Shown: positions 1 to 8,198, counted from the stretch's first letter. The stretch is 54,391 bases of DNA from Thermoplasmatota archaeon (GCA_016928095.1 JAFGLL010000104.1:1-54391), one strand, 5' to 3'. The notes: generated by a model from the letters alone, not told the origin. Translations and numbers: made by a program.

Positions 1-123
1 CCCATGTCACAGGGGCCGCCACGGGACCGGCACTACCCGGACAACCTGCTTCGGAAATGTCGGCACTACCACCAATGGAAGAAGGACGATGATCTCCGGC
101 GAAGCATCATGCTGATAAAATCA

Positions 124-177
124 CCTCCCTGCAGGAATATTCTCCTGTATTCCTGACCTAGGTAGCAAAAAGGGAGG
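124..177 (+). ncRNA. Possible structured RNA element (nested hairpins)
   Basis: CCTCCCT at 124-130 is exactly complementary to AGGGAGG at 171-177. Inside this closing stem an 8-bp hairpin pairs CAGGAATA (132-139) with TATTCCTG (148-155) around an 8-nt loop. A much stronger hairpin ends at 203 and is followed by T-rich DNA, so 124-203 could be a small structured RNA or the structured 3' end of a transcript from upstream. It matches no RNA family I recognise and the strand is assumed from the terminator-like hairpin. Confidence 0.25.
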
Positions 178-180
178 CCA

Positions 181-213
181 CTCCCCCCTCGTCGAGGGGG
201 GAGACTTTTCTTT
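181..213 (+). terminator. GC-rich hairpin followed by T-rich tract
   Basis: An 11-bp perfect inverted repeat (181-191 with 193-203, six consecutive G:C pairs in the middle) is followed by ACTTTTCTTT. On the plus strand this resembles an intrinsic terminator for a gene or RNA transcribed from the left. The innermost pairs must open to leave a loop. Archaeal termination needs mainly the T tract, so the role of the hairpin is inference. Confidence 0.45.
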
Positions 214-375
214 ATTTGAACAGATCCTGAAATGGGTTCATTACCCGTACGCCTTCGCGGTCAGCAAGCAGTTCTTTATTAGAGAATCATCCATGGAACA
301 ATGTACTAGAGGGAACGCTATCCATTTAAGAAAGCATCAATACCGGAATTTTTTAGTTGACATCTCCAGACCCAG

Positions 376-1644
376 CTAACCGCCTCTGATATCCTTAATG
401 ATGTCATCCCTTGCCATGGCCGCCTCCCTGAAATTGGGGTTCAAAGCCAGGGCCCTGTCGAATGCTTCCTTGGCACGGATCAATCTACCCTTCTCGTAAA
501 GGAGAACTCCCTTGTTGTAATAGTATTCAAAATTGTTCGGTTCCAGGGTAATGGCCCGGTCGAAACACTGTATGGCCTTTCTGAACTTGCCAACAGCATC
601 ATAGGAGTTCCCGAGGTTGAACCATGCAAGTGAGTTCTTTGGATTGTGCTCCAGGACCTTTTCATACACCGCTATCGCTTCCTCTATCCTGCCGAGATTC
701 TTCAGAGCGGCCCCCTTGTTCGCCAGGGCATCCCATTTATGGGGATTCAAAGCAATGGATTTATCGAAGCATTCGATGGCCTTGTGGAGTTTTTTCAGGT
801 CCATGAAAACATTTCCCATATTGTACCAGGTCTCGGATTTCTTGGGACGCAACTGCAGCGACCTCTTGAAACACTCCAGAGATTCCTCGAGCTTTCCTAT
901 CTGATGCATGGCATTCCCGTAGGCAAACCATGCATCGGGATTTTCCGGGTTGAGCTCCAGTGCCTTGTTGAAGCAGAATATGGCCCTGTCGATATCGTTG
1001 TCTAGTTGGAACTTGGACCCTCTGTCAAGCCACTCGATGTCGGAGATCAGCCTGCCTTCTTCGTCGGTGTCGTGCATCGAGAACACGTCCACCGAATATC
1101 TTTTGTAAGAATCCTCGTCGATCGTCACTTTTTCGGAGAGAGCTCTTTCGAACCAGTTCTCTGCTTCCGGCTTGTTTCCCTGTGCTTCCAGGATGACCCC
1201 TTTGTTGTACATGGTCTCCGTATCCCTGGGGTCCAACTTGAGAACGGCATCGAAACAGACAAGCGCGTCATTGACACGTCCATATTTTGATAGAAGGATA
1301 CCCTTATTGAACCAGGCATTCACACATGAACCGTCCAGATCGGTGGCCTTATCAAGACACCTCATAGCATCCTTAGGTTCCTGCATCTTGGCAAGAACGG
1401 CCCCCAGATTGGTCCAGGCTTTGATGTTCTTCTTTTCCAGTTTGATCGCCTGTTTGTAGGCTTCAACAGCTTCCTCATCCCTCATAAGGTTCTGAAGTGT
1501 CACAGCCTTGTTGAACCAGGCATCAGCGTCGTTCTCGTTCTCCTTCACGGCTCCATTGTATTCCTCCAGAGCCTTGAAGAAATCCTGGTTATTGAAGGCC
1601 ATTCCACCCCTGGCCATTTTGGCTTCGTACTCGGAAGAAGGCAT
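376..1644 (-). CDS. Tetratricopeptide repeat protein
   Basis: A 422-residue soluble protein built almost entirely from 34-residue TPR units: repeated A-W-(F/Y)-N-K-G/L-G and A-(I/L)-x-C-F-D-(R/K)-A-(I/L)-x-L-(D/N)-P patterns run from about residue 10 to the C terminus, interrupted near residues 170-200 by a less regular Asp/Glu-rich linker. TPR arrays form superhelical scaffolds for protein-protein contacts; no catalytic domain is visible. The ATG at 1644 is preferred over a start 63 nt upstream because a GGTGGAGTGA ribosome binding site directly precedes it and the repeats begin soon after. It lies 72 nt downstream of the METTL5-like gene on the same strand and may share its transcript. Partner proteins cannot be guessed. 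Confidence 0.9.
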   Translation of the reverse strand: MPSSEYEAKMARGGMAFNNQDFFKALEEYNGAVKENENDADAWFNKAVTLQNLMRDEEAVEAYKQAIKLEKKNIKAWTNLGAVLAKMQEPKDAMRCLDKATDLDGSCVNAWFNKGILLSKYGRVNDALVCFDAVLKLDPRDTETMYNKGVILEAQGNKPEAENWFERALSEKVTIDEDSYKRYSVDVFSMHDTDEEGRLISDIEWLDRGSKFQLDNDIDRAIFCFNKALELNPENPDAWFAYGNAMHQIGKLEESLECFKRSLQLRPKKSETWYNMGNVFMDLKKLHKAIECFDKSIALNPHKWDALANKGAALKNLGRIEEAIAVYEKVLEHNPKNSLAWFNLGNSYDAVGKFRKAIQCFDRAITLEPNNFEYYYNKGVLLYEKGRLIRAKEAFDRALALNPNFREAAMARDDIIKDIRGG

Positions 1645-1716
1645 TTCACTCCACCCGAACAACCGAAGGCTGTGATTGGTATTTAATTTTAGGGTGTATG
1701 CAAGCAAACATGAGCA

Positions 1717-2352
1717 TTATCTCCTTACACAAGCCCTCACAAGAAGGACCGGGACCTTCCCTTTCTCCGACCGGTGGAAATGGAAGCGATGGGGTAGTTC
1801 CATGATGGCCTTGACCATCTCCACATCAGATGCACCCATCCTTCCATATTCGGAACGGACGAACCTATCGGTACCACCGTTATGAATACTGTAGATGACC
1901 GAGCTACTATGACATGCCTTCTTTATGAAATCCCTGTCCGCATGTCTGTTCTGGGCACCGAACGGTGGGTTCATGAACACTGTATCCGATCCTGGCACCG
2001 ATAAAGAAGGGTCCGAGATATCTCCCTCCATGAGACAGAGGTCCGTGTTCCCGTCGAGATAACCCTCTTTTACGCATCCTTCGAAGTTCTTCCAGGCTAT
2101 CTCCAAACATCTGGGATCTATATCCACCCCCACTGCCGAATCGGCTCCAAGCATCAACGCTCCCAACGCGAAAGGTGCCCCCCCACACCCAAGCTCCAGG
2201 ATGGACCTGCCTGCCACATCGCCTCTATCCAGAGCATCCCACAGGATGTCCGCAACCATGGATGCCGGGGTCCTGTACTGCTCCAGAGAAGCTATTGGTC
2301 CTTCGATATCCCTCATTTCGGAAATGGACATTTCCAGGTGCCTCTTCTTCAT
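1717..2352 (-). CDS. METTL5-like N6-adenine methyltransferase
   Basis: A 211-residue class I SAM-dependent methyltransferase. The N terminus contains LEQYRTP (about residues 23-29), typical of the METTL5 family; the SAM-binding motif I is LELGCGGAP (52-60), the acidic loop is VGVDIDP (74-80), and the catalytic NPPFG (128-132) is the motif of N6-adenine methyltransferases. In eukaryotes METTL5 modifies one adenine of small-subunit rRNA, and archaeal homologues are expected to act on 16S rRNA; the target here is inferred. The gene begins at the stop codon of the thiolase gene upstream (ATG/TGA overlap). Two adjacent ATGs (2355 and 2352) follow GGGGGTGA; the second has better spacing. Close coupling to a tRNA thiolase suggests an RNA-modification operon. 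Confidence 0.88.
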   Translation of the reverse strand: MKKRHLEMSISEMRDIEGPIASLEQYRTPASMVADILWDALDRGDVAGRSILELGCGGAPFALGALMLGADSAVGVDIDPRCLEIAWKNFEGCVKEGYLDGNTDLCLMEGDISDPSLSVPGSDTVFMNPPFGAQNRHADRDFIKKACHSSSVIYSIHNGGTDRFVRSEYGRMGASDVEMVKAIMELPHRFHFHRSEKGKVPVLLVRACVRR

Positions 2353-3275
2353 CATTTCACCCCCATATCCTGGAGGAGCTGACAGGCCTTGCATGGAACA
2401 CCGGAACCATTCTCCGCCACCGATTCGGAACATGTCGGACATTTTCCGAAAACAACGTTGGCCCTATGGATCAAAGGTGTGATCTGCTCGTGGAACCGAA
2501 GAAGGGAGTGCCTGGTTCCAGGGGTCTCTCGTTCTGCCTCCAACAATATGTTCTGGAACACCCTTCGGTGTGCAACCTCCGAATAGGGGCATTCTGGTTC
2601 ATGTACGGGAAGACCGAGAAGCAAGGCAGCAAGGTAGGTCTCGGTCTCGGGAGTGGTTCGAAGGACCATCGAACGCGGGACAAGACCGGGGATCCTTTCC
2701 TGGTGTGGCCCCATCCTTGCCAATCTGTGCATATCGGCGCTCATCACGTTCATGAGGACGGTCTGTGCCATATCATCAAGGTTATGACCGGTCACCAGAA
2801 CGTCCGCGTCAACCAGTCGAGCTGCACGGTTCAGGGCATGCCTCCTCAATATCCCGCATATCGTACAGGGACCCAGCTCGGATAGCTCGACCATCCTGTC
2901 CAGGTCGGCACCGTACAGGTCCCTGAACGATCGCAGCTCCAATGGTATCCCAAGCTCCCCTGTTATTTTCCTGGATATCTCCACGGAAGAGGGACGATAA
3001 CCGGATATACCCTCGTCAATGGTTATCGCCACCAGCTCCCGTCCCCTGCAAGATCGCAACATTTCCGAGACCAGTTTAAGGGTGAGGATGGAATCCTTTC
3101 CACCGGAGAGTGCGACGGCAATCCTTTTTCGGCTATCGAGCAGCCTCTGGGACCTTGCCTCTTTCCTGACCCTCCGTCTGATCAGGTCGAGAAAATGATC
3201 GGCGCAGAGATGCTGCCCGCTGTATCGGATGAATATCTGTGGCCTCTTCTTGCATCTGTCGCACACGAACGACAT
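2352..3275 (-). CDS. tRNA 2-thiolation enzyme, Ncs6/CTU1/TtuA family
   Basis: A 307-residue PP-loop ATPase of the family that replaces the 2-oxygen of uridine in tRNA with sulfur (U34 for Ncs6/CTU1, U54 for TtuA). Visible features: an N-terminal zinc finger (C5, C8, C24, H27), the adenylating PP loop SGGKDS (57-62), the CTIC pair (C137, C140) and the Cys of ECPYSE (C229), which in TtuA-like enzymes hold a [4Fe-4S] cluster, and a C-terminal zinc ribbon (C279, C282, C295, C298). GHNLDDMAQT is the conserved nucleotide-binding segment. I cannot separate the U34 from the U54 enzyme by eye. The ATG at 3275 gives an N terminus that begins just before the zinc finger; a TTG at 3284 is the alternative. 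It overlaps the downstream methyltransferase gene. Confidence 0.92.
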   Translation of the reverse strand: MSFVCDRCKKRPQIFIRYSGQHLCADHFLDLIRRRVRKEARSQRLLDSRKRIAVALSGGKDSILTLKLVSEMLRSCRGRELVAITIDEGISGYRPSSVEISRKITGELGIPLELRSFRDLYGADLDRMVELSELGPCTICGILRRHALNRAARLVDADVLVTGHNLDDMAQTVLMNVMSADMHRLARMGPHQERIPGLVPRSMVLRTTPETETYLAALLLGLPVHEPECPYSEVAHRRVFQNILLEAERETPGTRHSLLRFHEQITPLIHRANVVFGKCPTCSESVAENGSGVPCKACQLLQDMGVK

Positions 3276-3315
3276 GAGTGACAAGATGTGGGATGATTAC
3301 TTAATCATTTGTCAG

Positions 3316-3993
3316 CTATCCCTCTTCTGGGCCTTCCGGGATCTGATAGTTGCACCATGTGCAACGATGGTTCCACAGATTCGAGAACGAGCTGTCTTCG
3401 GGGCGCAGGACCCGATAGGGATGGCCGCATCTTGGACAGTACCCCACTACCCTGGTCTTTCTATGGTCCAGGACCACCTTCTCCCGGGGTTCGGGTCTGG
3501 CTCTACCATCCCTTACGGAGGCTGTTCTTCTTGCTGTCATCTCCGGAATGTCCTCTATGACAAGGGTCCCCGATATACTGTCGAACAGTTTTTGCCTTCC
3601 ATCATTGGCGACGGCATTCCCAAGAGCGTAATCCAGAAGAGGTAATACTACCGGAACCATCTGGAACAGGTTCCTTAAAAGCGACTCTCCTAAAGTCACA
3701 GGTCCGTATGCATCGATGACTCTGAGACCCATCATGCCCTTTCCGATGGATTCTCCCCTCATCCCCTCCATGACAGATTTGACCAACCAGTTGAATATCC
3801 CTGCAATGATCAGTACCATCAACCATGTCTTGTAACCGGACAGGTCAACGGAGAGAAGCAGAGCTACAAAAACGACGCCAAGGAGGACCACTACCAGATC
3901 GATGATGTAAGCAAGCGCTCTCTTCAGCTCGTAATTCTCCGTTTTGAGGTATCTCCCGGGATCCAGGTGAACCTTCTCCATACCGTATTCCAT
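3316..3993 (-). CDS. RDD-family membrane protein with C-terminal zinc ribbon
   Basis: A 225-residue protein. Residues 20-130 form an RDD domain: an initial segment with Lys-Arg-Ala and an Asp in the first membrane helix (KRALAYIIDL), a second helix near 55-75, the characteristic polar SIGKGMMGLRVID segment near 82-94, and a third hydrophobic stretch near 108-128. RDD proteins are small polytopic membrane proteins, some tied to ion or osmotic homeostasis; no activity can be assigned. The C-terminal 70 residues are cytosolic-looking and end in CPRC...CTWC, a zinc ribbon that is an unusual addition to an RDD protein. A TATA-like box lies about 33 nt before the ATG. Confidence 0.8.
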   Translation of the reverse strand: MEYGMEKVHLDPGRYLKTENYELKRALAYIIDLVVVLLGVVFVALLLSVDLSGYKTWLMVLIIAGIFNWLVKSVMEGMRGESIGKGMMGLRVIDAYGPVTLGESLLRNLFQMVPVVLPLLDYALGNAVANDGRQKLFDSISGTLVIEDIPEMTARRTASVRDGRARPEPREKVVLDHRKTRVVGYCPRCGHPYRVLRPEDSSFSNLWNHRCTWCNYQIPEGPEEG

Positions 3994-4025
3994 GGAATAT
4001 ACCCATCAGAGATATCCAAATGCCA

Positions 4026-4035
4026 GATATTTAAT
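4026..4035 (-). promoter_or_regulatory. TATA-like box of the RDD gene
   Basis: Read on the minus strand this is ATTAAATATC, 33 nt before the ATG at 3993. That spacing fits an archaeal promoter with a short leader. Confidence 0.45.
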
Positions 4036-4059
4036 GGATTTGGAATGGAAAAAACATGT

Positions 4060-5337
4060 TCAGCTTTCAGAACCCCGGTCCTGTCCGTTGTAATTCCTCT
4101 GTAGTTCAAAGAGAAGCTCTTGTTCCAGTTTGTCCGTTTCTTCCTCCAATTCAAGATCGCGATCCGAGTATGGGCTCTTGGAGGGATAAAGAACCGTTGG
4201 TTGGGTTTTTTCTTCCTTCGTATCCTCCGTCATTTCCCGACCGGGAGGCCTCTTCAGAATTACCCCTTCCAGGACCTTTCTGACGAGAGATACGGTAACG
4301 GGCTCCTTCATGAGGGCGGCATACGCCGTAACACGATTGAAACCTCCTTCCAATTCCCTCACGCTCGAATCGAGATAGAAGGCAAGATAGTCCAGGACCT
4401 CCGAGGTGAAGGAATATCCCTCATTTGCCGACAGGTTCTGAAGGACCTGCCTCCTTCCATCAAAGGTCGGGACCTTGATATCTATTATCAATCCCCCCTC
4501 GAACCTGGACCTCAATCTCCCTTCAAGCTCCCTTATATCAATAGGTGGCCTGTCCGAACACAGGACTATCTGCTTACCGGAATTGTATAGCTGGTTGAAC
4601 ATGTGAAAGAACTCTGTCTGGGTCGCTTCCTTCCCAGAAAGCATCTGGATATCGTCGACAAGGAGAACATCTATGTTTCGATAACGGGACCTGAAACCTT
4701 CAAGGTCGTCCCTCTCGAGGGCCTTCAGGAGCTCGTCCGTGAACTTCTCGGTGGATGAATAGAGTATGGTCTTGGCGGGTTCGATCTCATGGACCTTGTT
4801 TGCGATCGCATGGAGGATGTGGGTCTTTCCGACTCCGACATTCCCGTAGATGAAGAGCGGATTGTACCTTTTTCCTTTTCCGGTCGCCACTGCCTCGGCG
4901 GCCAGATACGGGAAGCGGTTAGCCTCGTCCACAACGAAGTTATCGAAATTCTTGTCCTCGAGGATAGGGTTCGACAATGCTGCAACTATTTCCACGTTCG
5001 GAGCTTTCCTCTTCATCTGGTCCGCTTTCCCTGGATGCTCCAGAGACTGTTCGAGGGGGGACGATCTCTCGGACATCAGTCTTTCTATCGCCATCTGCTG
5101 CTTTTCCACCATCCCCGAGAAGTTCTCCTGCATCCGGGCGAACCTGCTCTCCATCTCCTTTATCTTCCTCTCCTGTTCCAGGTTTAAAAGCCTTTCCCTC
5201 TTGAGGTCATGCAATACTTCATCATACCTATCGGACCCGGAATCATCGGAGGTTCGGACCTTCTCGGATCCTTTGGAGGCCTGGCTATCCGATCTTTTAT
5301 TCTTACGACCGCCCTTGAACCAATCAAGAAAACCCAT
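4060..5337 (-). CDS. DnaA-type AAA+ ATPase with coiled coil, no DnaA domain IV
   Basis: A 425-residue protein whose residues 128-360 read as a bacterial DnaA AAA+ module: FDNFVVDEANRF, YNPLFIYGNVGVGKTH (Walker A 165-172), an initiator-specific region KFTDELLKAL followed by FRSRYRN (198-221), Walker B VLLVDDIQ (224-231), sensor I LCSDRPP (259-265), box VII GRLRSRF with its arginine finger (273-279), and sensor II Arg in SSVRELEG (324-331). Domains I and II of DnaA are replaced by a basic, Ser-rich segment (1-35) and a predicted coiled coil (about 38-95). After residue 365 there is only an acidic, Glu-rich tail, so the helix-turn-helix domain IV that binds DnaA boxes is missing. Archaea start replication with Orc1/Cdc6, so this is unlikely to be a standard initiator. 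Hda, another reduced DnaA relative, is shorter and lacks the initiator-specific region. Function unknown. Confidence 0.9.
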   Translation of the reverse strand: MGFLDWFKGGRKNKRSDSQASKGSEKVRTSDDSGSDRYDEVLHDLKRERLLNLEQERKIKEMESRFARMQENFSGMVEKQQMAIERLMSERSSPLEQSLEHPGKADQMKRKAPNVEIVAALSNPILEDKNFDNFVVDEANRFPYLAAEAVATGKGKRYNPLFIYGNVGVGKTHILHAIANKVHEIEPAKTILYSSTEKFTDELLKALERDDLEGFRSRYRNIDVLLVDDIQMLSGKEATQTEFFHMFNQLYNSGKQIVLCSDRPPIDIRELEGRLRSRFEGGLIIDIKVPTFDGRRQVLQNLSANEGYSFTSEVLDYLAFYLDSSVRELEGGFNRVTAYAALMKEPVTVSLVRKVLEGVILKRPPGREMTEDTKEEKTQPTVLYPSKSPYSDRDLELEEETDKLEQELLFELQRNYNGQDRGSES

Positions 5338-5427
5338 GATGCATCCCTTATCAAGTTCTTAAACGGACCTCAATGGTCATATTCTTCATCTACCCATCGG
5401 TCTATTAATTGTTTCCTTCAGATTCTA

Positions 5428-5447
5428 CAACGTATAAAATAAACGTT
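5428..5447. repeat. Small inverted repeat between the DnaA-like gene and fni
   Basis: AACGT (5429-5433) and ACGTT (5443-5447) flank an A/T-only 9-nt loop in the 122-nt gap between the 5' end of the DnaA-like gene and the 3' end of fni. It may be the terminator hairpin of the fni transcript or a protein site; a short arm makes either weak. Confidence 0.25.
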
Positions 5448-5459
5448 CATACACGAAAT

Positions 5460-6524
5460 TCAATATCTCGACAGGAATTCCAGGTATTCCCCGGTGTGTC
5501 CGGTGATCACACTTTCCGGTCTGACAATGTCGGCGGCGGACCGACATCCGGTGAGGAATAGGCCTATCCGGATCTCCTCGATGATGAAAGATATCTCGCG
5601 CTTCAGTTCAGCAAACCCCTTTGATGCAGCAGAGAGAAGAGGCCAGGCCATGCCGCCAATATCGGCCCCAAGAGATATCGCCTTCACGACATCCTGACCA
5701 TTCCTCAATCCCCCGGTAGCGATCAGAGGAAGCCCGACATTCGCCAGTTTGAGGGAGACCGGTGTGGGTATACCCCAATCCCAGTAAGTGGTCCCTATCC
5801 TCTTCGCTCTACCAGAGCCACCACTGTCCCTGTAGGATTCGACAGCGGAAAATGATGTACCGGATGCGCCTCCTACATCTATGGCAGCCACTCCTGCTTC
5901 TTTCAGGGAAAGGGCGGCTTTTCGTGATATTCCCGCTCCCGTTTCCTTGGCCACGACCTTGACCTCCTTCGTCAGGTCACCAAGGTTGTCAAGGAACCCG
6001 CAAATATGGGTCTCTCCCTCTGGTTGCACTACCTCCTGAAGATAGTTCAGATGGAGGCATATCGCATCTCCGTTTATCATCTGAAGCGCCCTTGCGACAT
6101 CCTCGAGGGAGTATCTGGAGATACCTTTCCCTCTACTGTCGGAGAACTGGGGTGCACCCAGGTTCCCCAGGACAAGCGGTACATTGAACTCCTTGATCAC
6201 GGAATAGGAACCTTCAAGAGACGCTTTTTCCAGACCGGCCCTCTGAGAACCGACCCCTAGACCGATCCCGAACTCCTCCGCCGCCCGGGCGAGGATACGG
6301 TTGTACTCCTGGGCTTGATCACTGCCTCCTGTCATGGCGGAGATGATCAACGGAGCGGACAGCTCCTTCCCCAGGAAGTCCACCGCGAGATCGATATCCT
6401 CCAGATCGCAGGATGGGATCGCCTGATGAACAAGATGAACTTCATCCCAATGGTCCTTTGATACCCTTACCCTTTCACTCAGACAGATGTCTATATGATC
6501 GTTCTTCCTTCCATCTATCGTCAT
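5460..6524 (-). CDS. fni: Type 2 isopentenyl-diphosphate isomerase
   Basis: A 354-residue FMN-dependent enzyme that interconverts isopentenyl and dimethylallyl diphosphate in the cytosol, the step that gives archaea the starter unit for isoprenoid lipids. The N terminus RKNDHIDICL is the family hallmark, followed by the FMN-barrel motifs MTGG (near 64-67), GLGVGSQRAGLE, the LHLNYLQE segment with the active-site Gln region, IDVGGASGTSF, and the phosphate-binding ATGGLRNGQDV. Length matches the family. The gene overlaps the end of the isopentenyl phosphate kinase gene by 4 nt (ATGA), so the two are translationally coupled and form a mevalonate-pathway operon. Confidence 0.96.
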   Translation of the reverse strand: MTIDGRKNDHIDICLSERVRVSKDHWDEVHLVHQAIPSCDLEDIDLAVDFLGKELSAPLIISAMTGGSDQAQEYNRILARAAEEFGIGLGVGSQRAGLEKASLEGSYSVIKEFNVPLVLGNLGAPQFSDSRGKGISRYSLEDVARALQMINGDAICLHLNYLQEVVQPEGETHICGFLDNLGDLTKEVKVVAKETGAGISRKAALSLKEAGVAAIDVGGASGTSFSAVESYRDSGGSGRAKRIGTTYWDWGIPTPVSLKLANVGLPLIATGGLRNGQDVVKAISLGADIGGMAWPLLSAASKGFAELKREISFIIEEIRIGLFLTGCRSAADIVRPESVITGHTGEYLEFLSRY

Positions 6525-7420
6525 TCTCCATCAACCTCCCGGACCATGCAACCACCATCCCTGCATCCTGCATCCCCGTCAAACGCTCTGAACAATGTTC
6601 CTGACCCTTTTCCCGAGAGGGCAAGCTCGATCGATCCCTCCAGCGGGTCTCCAACCAACCACACATCGCATTCCTGGGCTGCGATCCGGTGGCATGATCG
6701 GACCTTCCTCAGTATCCCACCGGTAACATCATGCGTATCATTGTTTCCGTTGATACCCGCCATCCAGACGGGGAGAGAATTGTGAAAATCATTGGGCCCG
6801 ATCTCCCGGATGAGCTCCTGGTCCTTCCCACCATAATTCCTGTAGAAACCGTCAACATCCAGGCACATTACCGCCTGGTCCACTCTCGGTATTGAACCCT
6901 CATTACCCTTCCTGATGAGCTCGATCATGATCTCATCGCCCGAAACCACTGACCAGCTTCCATCATCTCCCGGAGCGAGATCTCCCCTGAGTACCGGTAC
7001 GCATCCGATCCTCAGGATGTCCGATATGGGACCGGTCTCGAAGGAGTCTATGGCACTCCCGGACATCCTGATGACATCCGAAGGTGAGACCGATACGGCC
7101 GGTAAACCATTCTCACCAAGCAACTTTACAATGGCAGCCGTTAGCTGTAGCATCCTCCACTTCACCTCCCAGATCCTCCTCTGCTCACTCCCCTTCACCG
7201 CACCGACCGACCACCTTCTCACGGTCCTGTGACCGTGGGTCCCTCCTCCATGTATAAGTATGACCCCTTCGGCCAGATAAGGACGGAGCTGTAAGGCCGT
7301 TGCCCTTACCGCATTCTCCTTGACCCTGTAGGTAAGGTCCGTTTCTTTCCATCGATACGGGGGTCTCGCATCGGATGATTTGTATGTTATCATCGACCCG
7401 CCAAGTTTGATGACCCTCAT
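6521..7420 (-). CDS. Isopentenyl phosphate kinase
   Basis: A 299-residue amino-acid-kinase-fold enzyme that phosphorylates isopentenyl phosphate to isopentenyl diphosphate, the last step of the modified archaeal mevalonate route. Visible motifs: IKLGGSMIT at the N terminus (ATP phosphate binding), IHGGGTHGH (near 55-63) with the catalytic His region that distinguishes this kinase from others of the fold, VSGDEI (near 159-164) and DVTGGI (near 229-234). It is a little longer than the usual 245-265 residues, with a Cys/Gly-rich tail. A TATA-like box 32 nt upstream gives a short leader. It is coupled to fni, which uses its product. Confidence 0.93.
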   Translation of the reverse strand: MRVIKLGGSMITYKSSDARPPYRWKETDLTYRVKENAVRATALQLRPYLAEGVILIHGGGTHGHRTVRRWSVGAVKGSEQRRIWEVKWRMLQLTAAIVKLLGENGLPAVSVSPSDVIRMSGSAIDSFETGPISDILRIGCVPVLRGDLAPGDDGSWSVVSGDEIMIELIRKGNEGSIPRVDQAVMCLDVDGFYRNYGGKDQELIREIGPNDFHNSLPVWMAGINGNNDTHDVTGGILRKVRSCHRIAAQECDVWLVGDPLEGSIELALSGKGSGTLFRAFDGDAGCRDGGCMVREVDGE

Positions 7421-7451
7421 GAAGCTACCTATTTGTCTGATTGACCTCTCT

Positions 7452-7462
7452 ATGATATAAGG
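7452..7462 (-). promoter_or_regulatory. TATA-like box of the IPK-fni operon
   Basis: Minus-strand CCTTATATCAT, 32 nt before the ATG at 7420, in the 60-nt gap behind the HemK2-like gene. The placement suggests IPK and fni have their own promoter. Confidence 0.45.
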
Positions 7463-7480
7463 ATTATCAAGAATGCGGGA

Positions 7481-8095
7481 TCATCGCTTGGATGAGAGAC
7501 TTAATATCTCCATGACCTCACCATCGATATCCCGGACCTCGGACCTATCGCGTGAGATCCCAAGGGACATATCTTCCATGGTCCGGGATATTGACCATCC
7601 CCTGCAGGAAAGAAGCAGTACCGATCCTCCATTTACCAGAAAATTCCCGCAACCCCGAAGGAACCTTGCAGAGACCTCCCATCCCTCAGATCCTCCACCC
7701 AGTGCCATATCTTCCCTCCTGGACATTGGACCCGGGAGCGCCTTTAGATAAGGGGGATTGAACACCATCAGATCGAAAGAATGAGCGAACCTCCCTGGAA
7801 GGCCCTGGAAGAGGTCGCTGAGGTACTGCTCTCCTCTCAGACCGTTGAGCTTCAGGTTCTTCCTTGTCAGCCACAACGCTTTTGGTTCTCTATCGACGGA
7901 AACGACATCCCATCCGCTCGATGACGCCACAAGTGTGGCAAGTCCCGTCCCGCATCCCATATCCAGCATTTTCCCACTTGACCCGCTAACGATGCGCTTT
8001 ATCGATGGGATGAGCGACAGTGTATCCTCCCTTACGGGATAGACCCCCTCACATTCCCTGTAAAGAATGCCCTCATGGTCGTATGTTATGACCAT
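7481..8095 (-). CDS. HemK2-like N5-glutamine (release factor type) methyltransferase
   Basis: A 204-residue SAM-dependent methyltransferase of the HemK/PrmC group, similar to the short archaeal/eukaryotic HemK2 (N6AMT1/Mtq2) form that methylates the Gln of the GGQ motif in the class I release factor and works with a Trm112-like partner. Motifs: GVYPVREDTLSL near the N terminus (equivalent to YxPxEDT), MLDMGCGTGLA (SAM motif I), VDREP, and the catalytic NPPYL. An in-frame ATG at 8164 would add 23 residues that are Lys-rich and encoded by very A-rich DNA; a TATA-like sequence sits about 25 nt before that ATG, so a leaderless longer form cannot be excluded. I favour 8095, which follows AAAGGA and starts where homology begins. 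Confidence 0.82.
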   Translation of the reverse strand: MVITYDHEGILYRECEGVYPVREDTLSLIPSIKRIVSGSSGKMLDMGCGTGLATLVASSSGWDVVSVDREPKALWLTRKNLKLNGLRGEQYLSDLFQGLPGRFAHSFDLMVFNPPYLKALPGPMSRREDMALGGGSEGWEVSARFLRGCGNFLVNGGSVLLLSCRGWSISRTMEDMSLGISRDRSEVRDIDGEVMEILSLSSKR

Positions 8096-8181
8096 ATTTC
8101 CTTTGAAAGGTCTTTTACTATTTTTTTTCTTTTGGGGAGCTACCGAGCCGGGTTGCAATATCATTTATCGCCTTTGGTCGA

Positions 8182-8198
8182 TAAAACTTATATTCAAC
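8182..8198. promoter_or_regulatory. Shared A/T-rich promoter between divergent genes
   Basis: TAAAACTTATATTCAAC lies between the divergent HemK2-like (minus) and UbiA (plus) genes. It reads as a TATA-like element on both strands (GAATATAAGT on the minus strand). It is the only such element in this short gap, so it may serve one or both genes. Confidence 0.35.

Larger units (their letters stand above)
1..375. other. Left-edge region with no clear gene
   Basis: I could not identify a gene here. On the plus strand one frame is open from the edge to a TGA at 90-92 and encodes an Ala/Pro/Gly-rich tail; another is open to a TGA at 154-156. Either could be the end of a gene that starts outside the window, and the low-complexity tail looks slightly more protein-like. 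From 124 to 203 the DNA can form several hairpins (listed separately). 204-375 shows nothing recognisable apart from serving as the downstream flank of the minus-strand TPR gene. Confidence 0.4.

Noticed and set aside
4060-5337. DnaA-like gene as proof of bacterial contamination
   Set aside because: It lies between archaeal genes in one continuous sequence, lacks the DNA-binding domain expected of a bacterial initiator, and has base composition like its neighbours.
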